Shown in pieces: positions 22,750 through 31,172 of a DNA stretch of 36,788 bases. Position 1 is the stretch's first letter. Each line of letters starts with the position of its first letter. This DNA is from Intrasporangiaceae bacterium (lineage in GTDB: Bacteria > Actinomycetota > Actinomycetes > Actinomycetales > Dermatophilaceae). Made by a program: the position numbers and the translations under genes. Location: NCBI GenBank assembly GCA_012838445.1, contig DUPF01000285.1, positions 1-36,788 of the forward strand, written 5' to 3'. Below the pieces are notes generated by a model. It was not told the DNA's origin. It was given only the letters and a program-made list of their open reading frames with translations, and did not search any database.

Positions 22750-24420
22750 ATGGACAGCACGATGCAGACAACCCCACTCCTGATCAGCCAGATGCTCGAC
22801 TTCGGCACCACCATCCACGCCGACCAGGAGGTGGTCACCTGCACCGAGGACGGCACCCGCCGGATGTCGTACGCGGACGTCGGACGCCGCTCGGCCCAGT
22901 TGGCCCATGCGTTGCGCGGCCTGGGGATCGAGGGCGACAAGCGGGTAGCCACCTTCATGTGGAACAACGCCGAGCACCTCATCGCCTACTTCGCCGTCCC
23001 GTCCATGGGTGCGGTCCTGCACGCCCTGAACATCCGGCTCTTCCCGCAACAGCTCATCTACATCACCGCCCACGCCGGCAACGAGGTCGTCATCGTCGAC
23101 AACTCCCTCGCCGCACCGTTCAGCCAGTTGCTGCCCCACCTGAAGACGCTCCGTCAGGTCATCGTCAACGGACCCATCGACGACCAGACCCGCGAGGCGC
23201 TCGCGGCGCCGGAGCACATCGAGGCGGTGCATGACTTCTACGAGCTCATCGACGGGCAGCCGGACACCTTCGACTGGCCCACCGACCTGGACGAGAACTC
23301 CGCGAGCTCGATGTGCTACACCTCCGGCACCACCGGCAACCCCAAGGGTGTGGCCTACTCGCACCGGTCGAACTACCTGCATGCGATGGCCGTCTCGATG
23401 ACCCTCGGCGTCGGCCAGGGCGACCGGCTGCTCACCGTCGTCCCGCTGTTCCACGCCAACGCGTGGGGCTTCCCCTACCTGTGCTTCCTCGCCGGTGCCT
23501 CGATCATCATGCCGGACCGGTTCCTCCAGGCCGCTCCGCTGACCCGACTCATCACGAGTGAGAAGGTCACCAGCGGTGGCGGGGTCCCGACCATCTGGAA
23601 CGACCTGCTGCGCTACCTCGACGAGCACCGCCCGGACACCTCGAGCGTCAAGCGGCTCATGGTCGGCGGCTCGGCCTGTCCGCCGTCGCTGATGAAGGAG
23701 TTCCACGAGCGGCACGACATCGAGATCATCCACGGCTGGGGGATGACCGAGACCTCCCCGGTCGGTACCCTCGCGATCCCGCCGGCCGAGGCCGAGGTCG
23801 GCAGTGACGACTACTGGCGCTACCGGACCGCCCAGGGTCGGCTGCTGCCCGGGTTCCAGGCCCGCCTCATCGGCCCCGAGGGTGACGAGATGCCCTGGGA
23901 CGGCGAAGCGGTCGGTGAGCTCGAGGTCCGCGGACCATGGATCACCGCGTCCTACTACGCCAACGGCACCGAGCCGCAGTCCGAACTGGACGAGATGGCT
24001 GCGAAGTTCGACGACGGCTGGCTGCGCACCGGCGACGTCGGCGCCCTGACCCGCGACGGGTTCCTCATCCTCACCGACCGGTCCAAGGACGTCATCAAGT
24101 CCGGCGGTGAGTGGATCAGCTCGGTCGACCTGGAGAACGTCATCATGGGCCACCCGGCGGTCCTCGAGGCCTCCGTCATCGGCGTCCCGGACGAGAAGTG
24201 GGGCGAGCGCCCGCTCGCCACCGTCGTCGTCGCCGACGGCGCGTCGGTCACCGCGGAGGAACTGCACGAGTTCCTCGACGGCAAGGTGGCCAAGTGGCAG
24301 GTGCCGGAGCGCTGGTCGTTCATCGACGAGGTGCCCAAGACCTCGGTCGGCAAGTTCGACAAGAAGGTGCTGCGCGCCCGGTATGCCGAGGGGAACCTCG
24401 ACATCGAACAGCTCAGCTGA
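22750..24420 (+). CDS. acyl-CoA ligase (AMP-forming; medium/long-chain fatty acid, AlkK/FadD type)
   Basis: 556 residues. The adenylation motifs are all present: P-loop YTSGTTGNPKGV (A3), GWGMTETSP (A5), DGWLRTGDVG (A7), DRSKDVIKSGGEWISS (A8) and KTSVGKFDKKVLR with the catalytic Lys (A10). The N-terminus and the segment MWNNAEHLIAYFAVPSMGAV are typical of AlkK-like fatty acid ligases. The enzyme activates a carboxylic acid to the acyl-AMP and then the CoA thioester, feeding beta-oxidation; the acyl-CoA dehydrogenase pair lies nearby on the other strand. The frame is open far upstream, but the promoter fixes the start at 22750; a second ATG lies at 22762. Confidence 0.92.
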   Translation: MDSTMQTTPLLISQMLDFGTTIHADQEVVTCTEDGTRRMSYADVGRRSAQLAHALRGLGIEGDKRVATFMWNNAEHLIAYFAVPSMGAVLHALNIRLFPQQLIYITAHAGNEVVIVDNSLAAPFSQLLPHLKTLRQVIVNGPIDDQTREALAAPEHIEAVHDFYELIDGQPDTFDWPTDLDENSASSMCYTSGTTGNPKGVAYSHRSNYLHAMAVSMTLGVGQGDRLLTVVPLFHANAWGFPYLCFLAGASIIMPDRFLQAAPLTRLITSEKVTSGGGVPTIWNDLLRYLDEHRPDTSSVKRLMVGGSACPPSLMKEFHERHDIEIIHGWGMTETSPVGTLAIPPAEAEVGSDDYWRYRTAQGRLLPGFQARLIGPEGDEMPWDGEAVGELEVRGPWITASYYANGTEPQSELDEMAAKFDDGWLRTGDVGALTRDGFLILTDRSKDVIKSGGEWISSVDLENVIMGHPAVLEASVIGVPDEKWGERPLATVVVADGASVTAEELHEFLDGKVAKWQVPERWSFIDEVPKTSVGKFDKKVLRARYAEGNLDIEQLS

Positions 24421-24441
24421 TCTCCGTCTGACTCGTGCCGG

Positions 24442-24489
24442 CTCGTGGACCGGGCGCTGTTGCCATGGCGACAGCGCCCGGTCCATGAG
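24442..24489. terminator. 48-nt near-perfect palindrome after the acyl-CoA ligase gene
   Basis: 22 of 24 positions pair and the other two are G-T. The 14 central-flank bases GGACCGGGCGCTGT and ACAGCGCCCGGTCC are fully complementary, and the centre GCCATGGC is itself a palindrome. It begins 22 nt after the stop. No T run follows; a Rho-linked or processing structure is possible. Confidence 0.6.
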
Positions 24490-24519
24490 TCGTCCGATCG
24501 GCTGGTGTATCGGGTGTTG

Positions 24520-24533
24520 TAACCGCATGGTTA
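24520..24533. promoter_or_regulatory. short inverted repeat upstream of gluA
   Basis: TAACC-GCAT-GGTTA, 57 nt before the ATG. With the preceding G it reads GTAAC, six bases, then GTTAT, loosely like a GlnR box (gTnAC-n6-GaAAC). Candidate nitrogen control site only. Confidence 0.3.
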
Positions 24534-24578
24534 TGGATTTGTGTGGGTGTTCCAGCCCAAAAACGGTGTTCGACTCGC

Positions 24579-24584
24579 TAGGTT
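24579..24584 (+). promoter_or_regulatory. -10 box of the gluABCD operon
   Basis: TAGGTT, 6 nt before the ATG at 24591, with no ribosome binding site, so gluA is probably leaderless. Confidence 0.55.
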
Positions 24585-24590
24585 CGACCT

Positions 24591-25334
24591 ATGTCAGAGC
24601 CGCTCGTCGTCATGAAGGACGTCAACAAGCACTACGGTGACATGCACGCGCTGAAGTCGATCAACCTCAGCGTCGGCAAGGGTGAGGTCGTCGTCCTCAT
24701 CGGTCCGTCCGGGTCCGGCAAGTCCACGCTGATCCGCACGATCAACCGGCTCGAGACGATCACCGACGGCACGATCACCATCGACGGTGAGGTGCTGCCC
24801 GAGGAGGGCAAGGGCCTGGCCGCGCTGCGTTCCGACGTCGGCATGGTGTTCCAGTCGTTCAACCTCTTCGCGCACAAGACGATCCTGCAGAACGTCACCC
24901 TCGGACCGATCAAGGTCCGCAAGATGAAGAAGGCCGAGGCCGAGAAGAAGGCCATGGACCTGCTCGCCCGCGTCGGGGTGGACCACCAGGCGGAGAAGTA
25001 CCCCGCCCAACTCTCCGGTGGGCAGCAGCAGCGCGTCGCCATCGCCCGGGCCCTGGCCATGGACCCCAAGGTCATGCTCTTCGACGAGCCCACCTCGGCA
25101 CTCGACCCGGAGATGATCAACGAGGTCCTCGACGTCATGATCGAGCTCGCCAAGTCCGGGATGACGATGGTCGTCGTCACACACGAGATGGGCTTCGCCC
25201 GCAAGGCCGCCGACCGGGTCGTCTTCCTCGCCGACGGCGAGATCGTCGAGGAGAACACCCCGGACCAGTTCTTCACCAACCCCCAGTCCAGTCGCGCCAA
25301 GGACTTCCTCGGCAAGATCCTCACCAACCACTGA
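24591..25334 (+). CDS. gluA: glutamate ABC transporter ATP-binding protein
   Basis: 247 residues of the polar amino-acid uptake ATPase family. Walker A is GPSGSGKST, the Q loop VFQSFNLF, the signature LSGGQQQR, Walker [13 protein letters not shown], and the switch His is in VVTHEMG. It energises the importer formed with the two permeases and the binding protein downstream. Gene order ATPase, binding protein, permease, permease is that of gluABCD of Corynebacterium glutamicum. It is about 100 nt from gluB, which has its own ribosome binding site. Confidence 0.95.
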   Translation: MSEPLVVMKDVNKHYGDMHALKSINLSVGKGEVVVLIGPSGSGKSTLIRTINRLETITDGTITIDGEVLPEEGKGLAALRSDVGMVFQSFNLFAHKTILQNVTLGPIKVRKMKKAEAEKKAMDLLARVGVDHQAEKYPAQLSGGQQQRVAIARALAMDPKVMLFDEPTSALDPEMINEVLDVMIELAKSGMTMVVVTHEMGFARKAADRVVFLADGEIVEENTPDQFFTNPQSSRAKDFLGKILTNH

Positions 25335-25433
25335 CTCGGCCGCCCGCACGGGAACCCGACCGAGGACCCCCTGTCCCATCCAACCGGCCGCCACCTGCGG
25401 CATACCAACTGAAAACACATGAAGGAGAACACC

Positions 25434-26273
25434 ATGTTCACACGACGAATCGGCGCGATCGGTGCAGCCGCCGCGCTGGCCCTGGGGCTCGCCGCCTGTG
25501 GTTCGGGGAACGGCTCCGGCGGCGGCGAGGGGGGCAGCGGTGGTGACAAGATCACCATCGGCATCAAGTTCGACCAGCCGGGTCTGGGCCTGCGCGAGGG
25601 CAGCGACTACAAGGGCTTCGACGTCGAGGTCGCCAAGTACGTCGCCAAGGAGCTCGGCTACGACGAGGGCGACATCGAGTGGAAGGAGTCCCCGAGCGCT
25701 CAGCGGGAGACCCTCATCGAGACCGGCCAGGTCGACCTGATCTTCGCGACCTACTCGATCACCGACTCCCGCAAGGAGCGCGTCTCGTTCGCCGGGCCGT
25801 ACTTCATCGCCGGCCAGGGCCTGCTCGTGCGCGCCGACGACGACTCGATCACCGGCAAGGACACCCTGGACGGCAAGAAGCTGTGCTCGGTGACCGGCTC
25901 GACCCCGGCCCAGAAGATCAAGGACGAGTATCCCGGCGTCCAGCTCCAGGAGTTCGGCACCTACTCCGAGTGCCTCCCGGCGCTGCTGTCCGGCGGCATC
26001 GACGCGATCACGACCGACGACACGATCCTCGCCGGCTTCGCCGCCCAGGACCAGTACGCCGGCAAGCTCAAGCTCGCGGGCGAGCCGTTCACGACGGAGA
26101 ACTACGGCGTCGGCCTGAAGAAGGGCGACACCGAGCTCTGCGGCAAGGTCAACGACGCGATCACGAAGATGATCAACGACGGCGCCTGGGAGAAGGCGGT
26201 CCAGGACACCCTCGGCCCGGCCGACTACACCCCCGGCCCGGGCAACCCGCCCACGCCGGACGCCTGCTCCTGA
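25434..26273 (+). CDS. gluB: glutamate-binding lipoprotein of the ABC transporter
   Basis: 279 residues from the ATG at 25434 (AAGGAG at 6 nt). The in-frame ATG at 25419 precedes that site and is rejected. The signal peptide ends in the lipobox LAAC, followed by a Gly/Ser linker. The mature part is a family 3 solute-binding protein: KITIGIKFDQPGLG at the start, KGFDVEVAKYVAKELG, and RKERVSFAGPYF. It captures glutamate (possibly also aspartate or glutamine) outside the cell and docks on GluC/GluD. A strong hairpin lies just after its stop codon. Confidence 0.93.
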   Translation: MFTRRIGAIGAAAALALGLAACGSGNGSGGGEGGSGGDKITIGIKFDQPGLGLREGSDYKGFDVEVAKYVAKELGYDEGDIEWKESPSAQRETLIETGQVDLIFATYSITDSRKERVSFAGPYFIAGQGLLVRADDDSITGKDTLDGKKLCSVTGSTPAQKIKDEYPGVQLQEFGTYSECLPALLSGGIDAITTDDTILAGFAAQDQYAGKLKLAGEPFTTENYGVGLKKGDTELCGKVNDAITKMINDGAWEKAVQDTLGPADYTPGPGNPPTPDACS

Positions 26274-26292
26274 TCCGACCTGACCGTTGATC

Positions 26293-26335
26293 CAGGTGGG
26301 TATGCCGTCCGCGGCGCGTGCGGCATACCCACCTG
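26293..26335 (+). terminator. stem-loop between gluB and gluC
   Basis: Arms of 15 bp (26293-26307 with 26321-26335, for example GGTGGGTATGCCG and its complement) enclose a 13-nt loop, 19 nt after the gluB stop. Such structures after binding-protein genes commonly stabilise the upstream message or attenuate read-through, making the binding protein more abundant than the permeases. Confidence 0.65.
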
Positions 26336-26362
26336 ATCCCGACCCACCGACCCGGAGACCGC

Positions 26363-27040
26363 ATGGTTGACATCCTCTCGAGGTACGACATCCTCGGCGC
26401 GTTCTGGATGACGGTCCAGCTCGCGCTGTGGTCCGCCCTCGGCTCGCTCATCCTCGGCACGATCCTCGCGATCATGCGGGTCTCCCCCGTCACCATCCTG
26501 CAGAAGCTCGGGGCGTTCTACGTCAACGTCGCCCGGAACACGCCGCTGACGCTCATCCTCGTGTTCTGCTCGCTCGGCGCGCTGTTCATCCTCGAGATCT
26601 ACCTCGCTCCCCGCGACGCCCCGGACTCCCTGGCCGCGAATGCGTACCGATGGGCCATCGTCGGCCTGTCCGCCTATCACGCGTCCTTCGTCTGCGAGGC
26701 GCTGCGCTCCGGGGTCAACACCGTCCCGGTCGGTCAGGCCGAAGCCGCCCGCGCCATCGGCCTGACGTTCGGTCAGTCGCTCTCCCAGGTCATCCTCCCG
26801 CAGGCGTTCCGCGGCGCCATCGCCCCCCTGGGCTCGGTGCTCATCGCCCTGATCAAGAACACCACCGTGGCCGCGATCATCAGCGTGCCCGAGGCGGCGG
26901 CGATCATGAAGACAATCATCGAGAACGAGACCGGCAGCTTCATCGTGTTCCTCATCTTCGCCCTCGGGTTCGTCATCCTCACCCTCCCGATCGGCGTCGG
27001 ATTCACCTCGCTGTCGCGGCGTCTGGCGGTGAAGCGATGA
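26363..27040 (+). CDS. gluC: glutamate ABC transporter permease GluC
   Basis: 225 residues. The ATG at 26363 follows GGAGA; the upstream in-frame start at 26318 lies inside the intercistronic hairpin and is rejected. Typical HisMQ-type permease: an N-terminal segment FWMTVQLALWSALGSLILG, the conserved NTPLTL after the third helix region, and the ATPase-docking EAARAIGLTFGQSLSQVILPQ. About five membrane segments. It forms the translocation path with GluD. Confidence 0.93.
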   Translation: MVDILSRYDILGAFWMTVQLALWSALGSLILGTILAIMRVSPVTILQKLGAFYVNVARNTPLTLILVFCSLGALFILEIYLAPRDAPDSLAANAYRWAIVGLSAYHASFVCEALRSGVNTVPVGQAEAARAIGLTFGQSLSQVILPQAFRGAIAPLGSVLIALIKNTTVAAIISVPEAAAIMKTIIENETGSFIVFLIFALGFVILTLPIGVGFTSLSRRLAVKR

Positions 27041-27095
27041 TCACCCCACGAAGTTCTTCGCTCCTCCGTCGCTCCGATACTTCGAGGGGACCCCG

Positions 27096-28082
27096 ATGAG
27101 CGCGCAGGCAGTCCTCTTCGACGCCCCGGGCCCCAAGGCCAGGCGGCGGCACCTCATCCTCACCGTTCTCGGTGCCCTTCTCGCGCTCGGTGTGCTCGGC
27201 GCGGTGCTGTGGAAGTTCAACAAGCAGGGCCAGCTCGACGGGGCACTGTGGAAGCCGTTCATCCTGCCCGAGACGTGGACCCAGTACCTGCTGCCCGGCC
27301 TGTGGAAGACCCTCCAGGCGGCCATCGTCTCGATCGTGTTCGCCATGGCGTTCGGGATCGTCTTCGGTATGGGCCGGCTGTCCCAGAACAAGCCGCTGCG
27401 CTGGGCATGCGGAGTCATCGTCGAGTTCTTCCGCGCCGTGCCGGTCCTGCTGATGATGATCTTCACCTTCTACTTCCTCGCCCGGAATCTGCATGTGCCG
27501 GGTGCTCAGGCATCGTTCTGGGCGGTCATCGCAGCGCTCACCCTCTACAACGGCTCGGTCATCGCCGAACTCGTCCGCTCCGGGGTGCACCAATTGCCCA
27601 AGGGGCAGGGGGAGGCTGGCCTGGCCGTCGGCCTGACCCCAGGCCAGACGCTGCGCTCGATCCAGTTGCCGCAGGCGCTCACCGCGATGCTCCCCGCGCT
27701 GATGAGCCAACTCGTCGTCGTCCTCAAGGACAGCGCCCTCGGCACCGCGATCACCTATCCCGAGGTGGTCTCGGCCGGTCGACAGCTCGGCTCGCGCTAC
27801 GGCAACATCGTCGCCGCCTACATCATCATCGGCGTCATCTTCATCCTGCTCAACTGGGCGCTGACGACCCTGGCGGGCAGGCTCGAGCGCTGGATCAACC
27901 GCCGCGGTCTGACGGCCGGGAAGGCCAAGACCGGTGCCTCGGCGCTCGTCGAGGGCGGCGGTGCTCCCGGTGAGTTCGGCGCCAATATCGCCGATGCGGT
28001 CGAGGAAGAGGTGGACGACCTTCGCGCCGCGCGCAGTCGCAAGCGCACCGGTACCGGCAGCGTCGGCGAGGACGGTCAGTAA
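27096..28082 (+). CDS. gluD: glutamate ABC transporter permease GluD
   Basis: 328 residues, 55 nt after gluC. An extra N-terminal membrane segment (HLILTVLGALLALGVLGAVL) comes before the permease core. FRAVPVLLMM and the EAA loop GEAGLAVGLTPGQTLRSIQL are visible. A hydrophilic tail of about 70 residues (GKAKTGASALVEGGG to the end) extends into the cytoplasm; a longer GluD than GluC is usual in this operon. Last gene of the operon. Confidence 0.92.
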   Translation: MSAQAVLFDAPGPKARRRHLILTVLGALLALGVLGAVLWKFNKQGQLDGALWKPFILPETWTQYLLPGLWKTLQAAIVSIVFAMAFGIVFGMGRLSQNKPLRWACGVIVEFFRAVPVLLMMIFTFYFLARNLHVPGAQASFWAVIAALTLYNGSVIAELVRSGVHQLPKGQGEAGLAVGLTPGQTLRSIQLPQALTAMLPALMSQLVVVLKDSALGTAITYPEVVSAGRQLGSRYGNIVAAYIIIGVIFILLNWALTTLAGRLERWINRRGLTAGKAKTGASALVEGGGAPGEFGANIADAVEEEVDDLRAARSRKRTGTGSVGEDGQ

Positions 28083-28379
28083 ACGCCGACCCGGGTGGCA
28101 TCCCGCAGCCCTGACGGCTCCCGCTCCTACCCTCCTCCGCGCGGTACCAGCCGCCGCGTGGTGCCGGCCGAGGGCACGAGCCCTCATCGGGCACCGCACT
28201 GCCCCATGACCGCGGCTGGCATTCGTGGTGGTGGTGCCGCCCGGGCCCACGACCCCTCGCCTGACACCACGTCGACGCGGTGCAGTGCTGTCCTTTGAGC
28301 AGACCGACACTGCGGTGAGTAACGCTTCGCGGCAACCTGGACCAGTCAGAGCGGTAGTCAGGAGCGGCCCATAGACGCG
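28083..28379. other. non-coding stretch after gluABCD
   Basis: No frame here has coding-like third positions or a recognisable product on either strand. The only structure is a hairpin (28160-28195): GGTGCC pairs with GGCACC outside, GAGGGC with GCCCTC around the loop ACGA. It could end the glu transcript. The rest appears to be spacer between convergent units. Confidence 0.5.
28160..28195 (+). terminator. possible terminator of the gluABCD operon
   Basis: Two-part stem-loop described for the surrounding spacer, 78 nt past the gluD stop, without a T run. Confidence 0.35.
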
Positions 28380-28415
28380 AAAAGGCCCTAGATCCCTTGG
28401 GATTCAAGGCCTTTT
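28380..28415 (-). terminator. intrinsic terminator of the tRNA-Asn gene
   Basis: On the minus strand AAAAGGCC and GGCCTTTT form the outer stem, with AATCCC/GGGAT pairing inside. It ends in TTTT and begins 8 nt after the tRNA. Confidence 0.75.
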
Positions 28416-28422
28416 GCAGATG

Positions 28423-28495
<73 letters not shown>

Positions 28496-28506
28496 ATGGC
28501 GCAGAC

Positions 28507-28512
28507 ACAGTA
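28507..28512 (-). promoter_or_regulatory. -10 box of the tRNA-Asn gene
   Basis: TACTGT on the minus strand, 11 nt before the tRNA 5' end, the right spacing for a start a few bases upstream. Confidence 0.45.
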
Positions 28513-28672
28513 GCAAACTCTGGGCGGTCCGCCGAATCGAGTATCACCGTCCGCGTCGTCGACGCTGCGCGAGTACCGCGGGCGCGCGCCAACACCACGG
28601 CTCTGCACCAGTAATAGCTAGCGCGGCGGCGTGGAGGTGGCGTAGCTGCGGAGAACTGGCGCGGCGGCCGGC

Positions 28673-29182
28673 TCAGGGCAACCCGACCTGCTCCCGCAGC
28701 GCGCGACGGACCACCTCGATCCGGTCCCGGACACCGGGGGCGGCCAGGCGCACGCCGGGGCCGAGGATGACCTGGTCGAGGAGGCGGTTCTCGGCGAGGT
28801 TCTTGCGGATGACGACGCGGGCCTGCCGCGAGGCGGGCAGATCGATCTGCTCGGCGATGACCACCGTGGCCTGCACCCGCTCCCGGAACGCCTGGAGGAA
28901 CGGTCGGTGACCGCCGACGTGCAGCGGCAGGTCGGGCGCCCGGTCCACCCACGTCACGGTCAGCACGTCGGCCTCGTTGTCATAGCGGCCCGTGTCGACG
29001 AGGTGCCACGGCCGCTGCAGTTGCACCGCACCGTCAGCACCGACCACCGAGAGCCGATGCGACGAGGCGACGAGCACCGCGCCGTCCGAGGCCGGACAGC
29101 TCGCGAGCACGGCGTCACCCTTGCCCAGCCCGAGGTCGACGCCCTGCAGCGGATCCGACGCCCGGCGTCCGAACATACCCAT
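28673..29182 (-). CDS. conserved hypothetical protein downstream of dnaG
   Basis: 169 residues, starting directly after the dnaG stop codon (TAGATG); an ATG at 29176 is an alternative. The N-terminus GRRASDPLQGVDLGLGKGD is followed by beta-rich sequence (AVLASCPASDGAVLVASSHRLSVV) and ITWVDRAPDLPLHV-like strands, then helices near the C-terminus (DRIEVVRRALREQVG). Small proteins of this type follow dnaG in several actinomycetes; the function is not known to me. No catalytic or metal motif is evident. Very likely co-transcribed with dnaG. Confidence 0.8.
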   Translation of the reverse strand: MGMFGRRASDPLQGVDLGLGKGDAVLASCPASDGAVLVASSHRLSVVGADGAVQLQRPWHLVDTGRYDNEADVLTVTWVDRAPDLPLHVGGHRPFLQAFRERVQATVVIAEQIDLPASRQARVVIRKNLAENRLLDQVILGPGVRLAAPGVRDRIEVVRRALREQVGLP

Positions 29183-31114
29183 CTATCGTCCTGCCAGTTC
29201 TTCGCGAAGGCTCGCGAGTTTGCGTTGCAGATCCTGCAGCTGCGCATAGAGTTCGCGGGTCTGCTCCGGCTGCTCGGTCCCGGCGCTGTCGCGTTGACGG
29301 ACCTGGACCATGAGGTTGGCGATGGAGCGAGTCAGGGACACCTCGTGCACGCGCGCCAGGAGCGCCTCGACGTAGCGGCGCTGCGGGCGCATCGTGTGCT
29401 CATCGAGGGCGGTCGGCAACTCGGCCACCGCCACCTCGGCGAGATAGTCGTGCACGACAACGGGGGCCGCCGCCCGGATCTGCTCGACCCAGGCGGTCAG
29501 CGGCCGCGCCGGATCGTAGGTCGCCGTGAGGATCGCCTCGAACACCGCCCGGTGGGCGGGTGCGGTGAAGGCCTCGACCGGGATCGCGGCGACCCCGGCC
29601 GGGTCGACCATGTCGGGGAACTGGACGAGCACCTGGAGCAGTTGCCGCTCGGCGTGCACGACCGGGTCCCGCAGGTCGGGCCCGGGCAGCACCGGCGGCC
29701 CGTCCTGGGGGTATGCGGTGCTCGCCTCCGCAGGCCCCCTCACCTCTGCGGTCGGGAACCGCTCCCCCCGGGGCGCGCGAGCGGCGCGGGAGACCTCCCC
29801 CTGCATCTGTTCGATGCTGATGCCGAGCCACCCGGCGACCTCGCGGGTGTACTCGGGGCGCAACCCGGGGTCCCGCACCGTCGCGACCATCGGGGCGACG
29901 GCCCGGGCCCCGGCCACCCGACCCTCCGGGGTGCTCAGGTCGAAGCGGGCCAGCGTGGTGCGCACCGCGAACTCGAACATCGACGTGGCGTCGGCGATGA
30001 GCGCCTGGACCGCCTCGGGTCCCTTGGCCTTGCGCAGGTCGCAGGGGTCCATCCCGTCGGGGGCGACCGCGACATACGACTGGGCGGCCCACCGTTGGTC
30101 CTCGGCGAAGGCCTTCATCGCCGCCTTCTGCCCGGCCGCGTCCCCGTCGAAGGTGAAGACGACCCGGGCCGGGGTCAGGTCGGCCTCGTCGCGGATGATC
30201 CGGCGCAGGATCTTGATGTGGTCCACCCCGAACGCGGTGCCACAGGTCGCCACCGCGGTCTCCACCCCGGACAGGTGCGCGGCCATGACATCGGTGTATC
30301 CCTCGACGATGACCGCCTCCCGCTGCTTGGCCATCGCGCGGCGGGCCAGGTCGAGCCCGTAGAGCACCTGGCTCTTCTTGTAGATCGGGGTCTCGGCCGT
30401 GTTGAGGTATTTCGCCTCGATCCGGTCGTCGTCGAAGAGCCGTCGCGCCCCGAACCCGACGGTGTCGCCGGCGGCGTTGCGGATCGGCCAGACGAGCCGG
30501 CCGCGGAACCGATCGTAGAGCCCGCGGGCGCCCCGACCGGCGAGCCCGGAGGTGACGAGCTCGTCCTCGGTGAACCCGCGAGCCCGCAGGTGTGAGCTGA
30601 GCTCGTCGAACCCCATCGGTGCGAACCCGACACCGAACCGGGCCGCAGCCTCGCCGTTGAAGTCGCGGGCGCGGAGGAAGTCGCGGGCCACCCGGGCGCG
30701 CTGGTTGCCGAGATCGCGCAGGTGCCCCTCGTAGAACTCCTGGGCCACCCGGTGCGCCTCGATGAGCCGGGACCGGCCGGACAGGCTCATCCCGGGTCGT
30801 TCGCCACCGTCGGTGCGGCGCAGCTCCATCCCGAGTTTGGCGGCGAGCCGCTCGACCGCGTCGGCGAACGGCAGATGGTCGACCTTCTGGACGAAGGAGA
30901 TGACGTCGCCGCCCTCGCCGCAACCGAAGCAGTGATAGGTCCCGAGCGCCGGACGGATCGTGAATGACGGGGTCTTCTCGTCATGGAACGGGCACAACCC
31001 CTTGAGGGACCCCACCCCGGCGGGCCGCAGCGTGACGTGCTCCCGCACGACATCCTCGATCGACGACCGCTCCTTCACGGCCGCGATGTCGTCAGGATGG
31101 ATCAGACCCGCCAC
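29183..31114 (-). CDS. dnaG: DNA primase
   Basis: 643 residues. The zinc domain is CPFH (Cys41, His44) and HCFGCG (Cys62, Cys65). The catalytic core has the DnaG signature GFAPMGFDEL, the TOPRIM Glu in REAVIVEGYTDVM, and FTFDGDAAG for the metal-binding aspartates. The C-terminal part (from about 480) is the helicase-interacting region. It makes the RNA primers for replication. A GTG start is used 7 nt after a -10 box (TAGACT), so translation is probably leaderless. Confidence 0.96.
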   Translation of the reverse strand: MAGLIHPDDIAAVKERSSIEDVVREHVTLRPAGVGSLKGLCPFHDEKTPSFTIRPALGTYHCFGCGEGGDVISFVQKVDHLPFADAVERLAAKLGMELRRTDGGERPGMSLSGRSRLIEAHRVAQEFYEGHLRDLGNQRARVARDFLRARDFNGEAAARFGVGFAPMGFDELSSHLRARGFTEDELVTSGLAGRGARGLYDRFRGRLVWPIRNAAGDTVGFGARRLFDDDRIEAKYLNTAETPIYKKSQVLYGLDLARRAMAKQREAVIVEGYTDVMAAHLSGVETAVATCGTAFGVDHIKILRRIIRDEADLTPARVVFTFDGDAAGQKAAMKAFAEDQRWAAQSYVAVAPDGMDPCDLRKAKGPEAVQALIADATSMFEFAVRTTLARFDLSTPEGRVAGARAVAPMVATVRDPGLRPEYTREVAGWLGISIEQMQGEVSRAARAPRGERFPTAEVRGPAEASTAYPQDGPPVLPGPDLRDPVVHAERQLLQVLVQFPDMVDPAGVAAIPVEAFTAPAHRAVFEAILTATYDPARPLTAWVEQIRAAAPVVVHDYLAEVAVAELPTALDEHTMRPQRRYVEALLARVHEVSLTRSIANLMVQVRQRDSAGTEQPEQTRELYAQLQDLQRKLASLREELAGR

Positions 31115-31121
31115 GGCCGTC

Positions 31122-31127
31122 AGTCTA
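31122..31127 (-). promoter_or_regulatory. -10 box of dnaG (leaderless)
   Basis: TAGACT on the minus strand, 7 nt before the GTG at 31114. It lies in the 58-nt gap after dgt, so dnaG need not depend on the dgt promoter. Confidence 0.55.
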
Positions 31128-31172
31128 TGAGGGTCGTCGACCGGTCCCGCCGGTTGTCAACAGTCGACCTGC

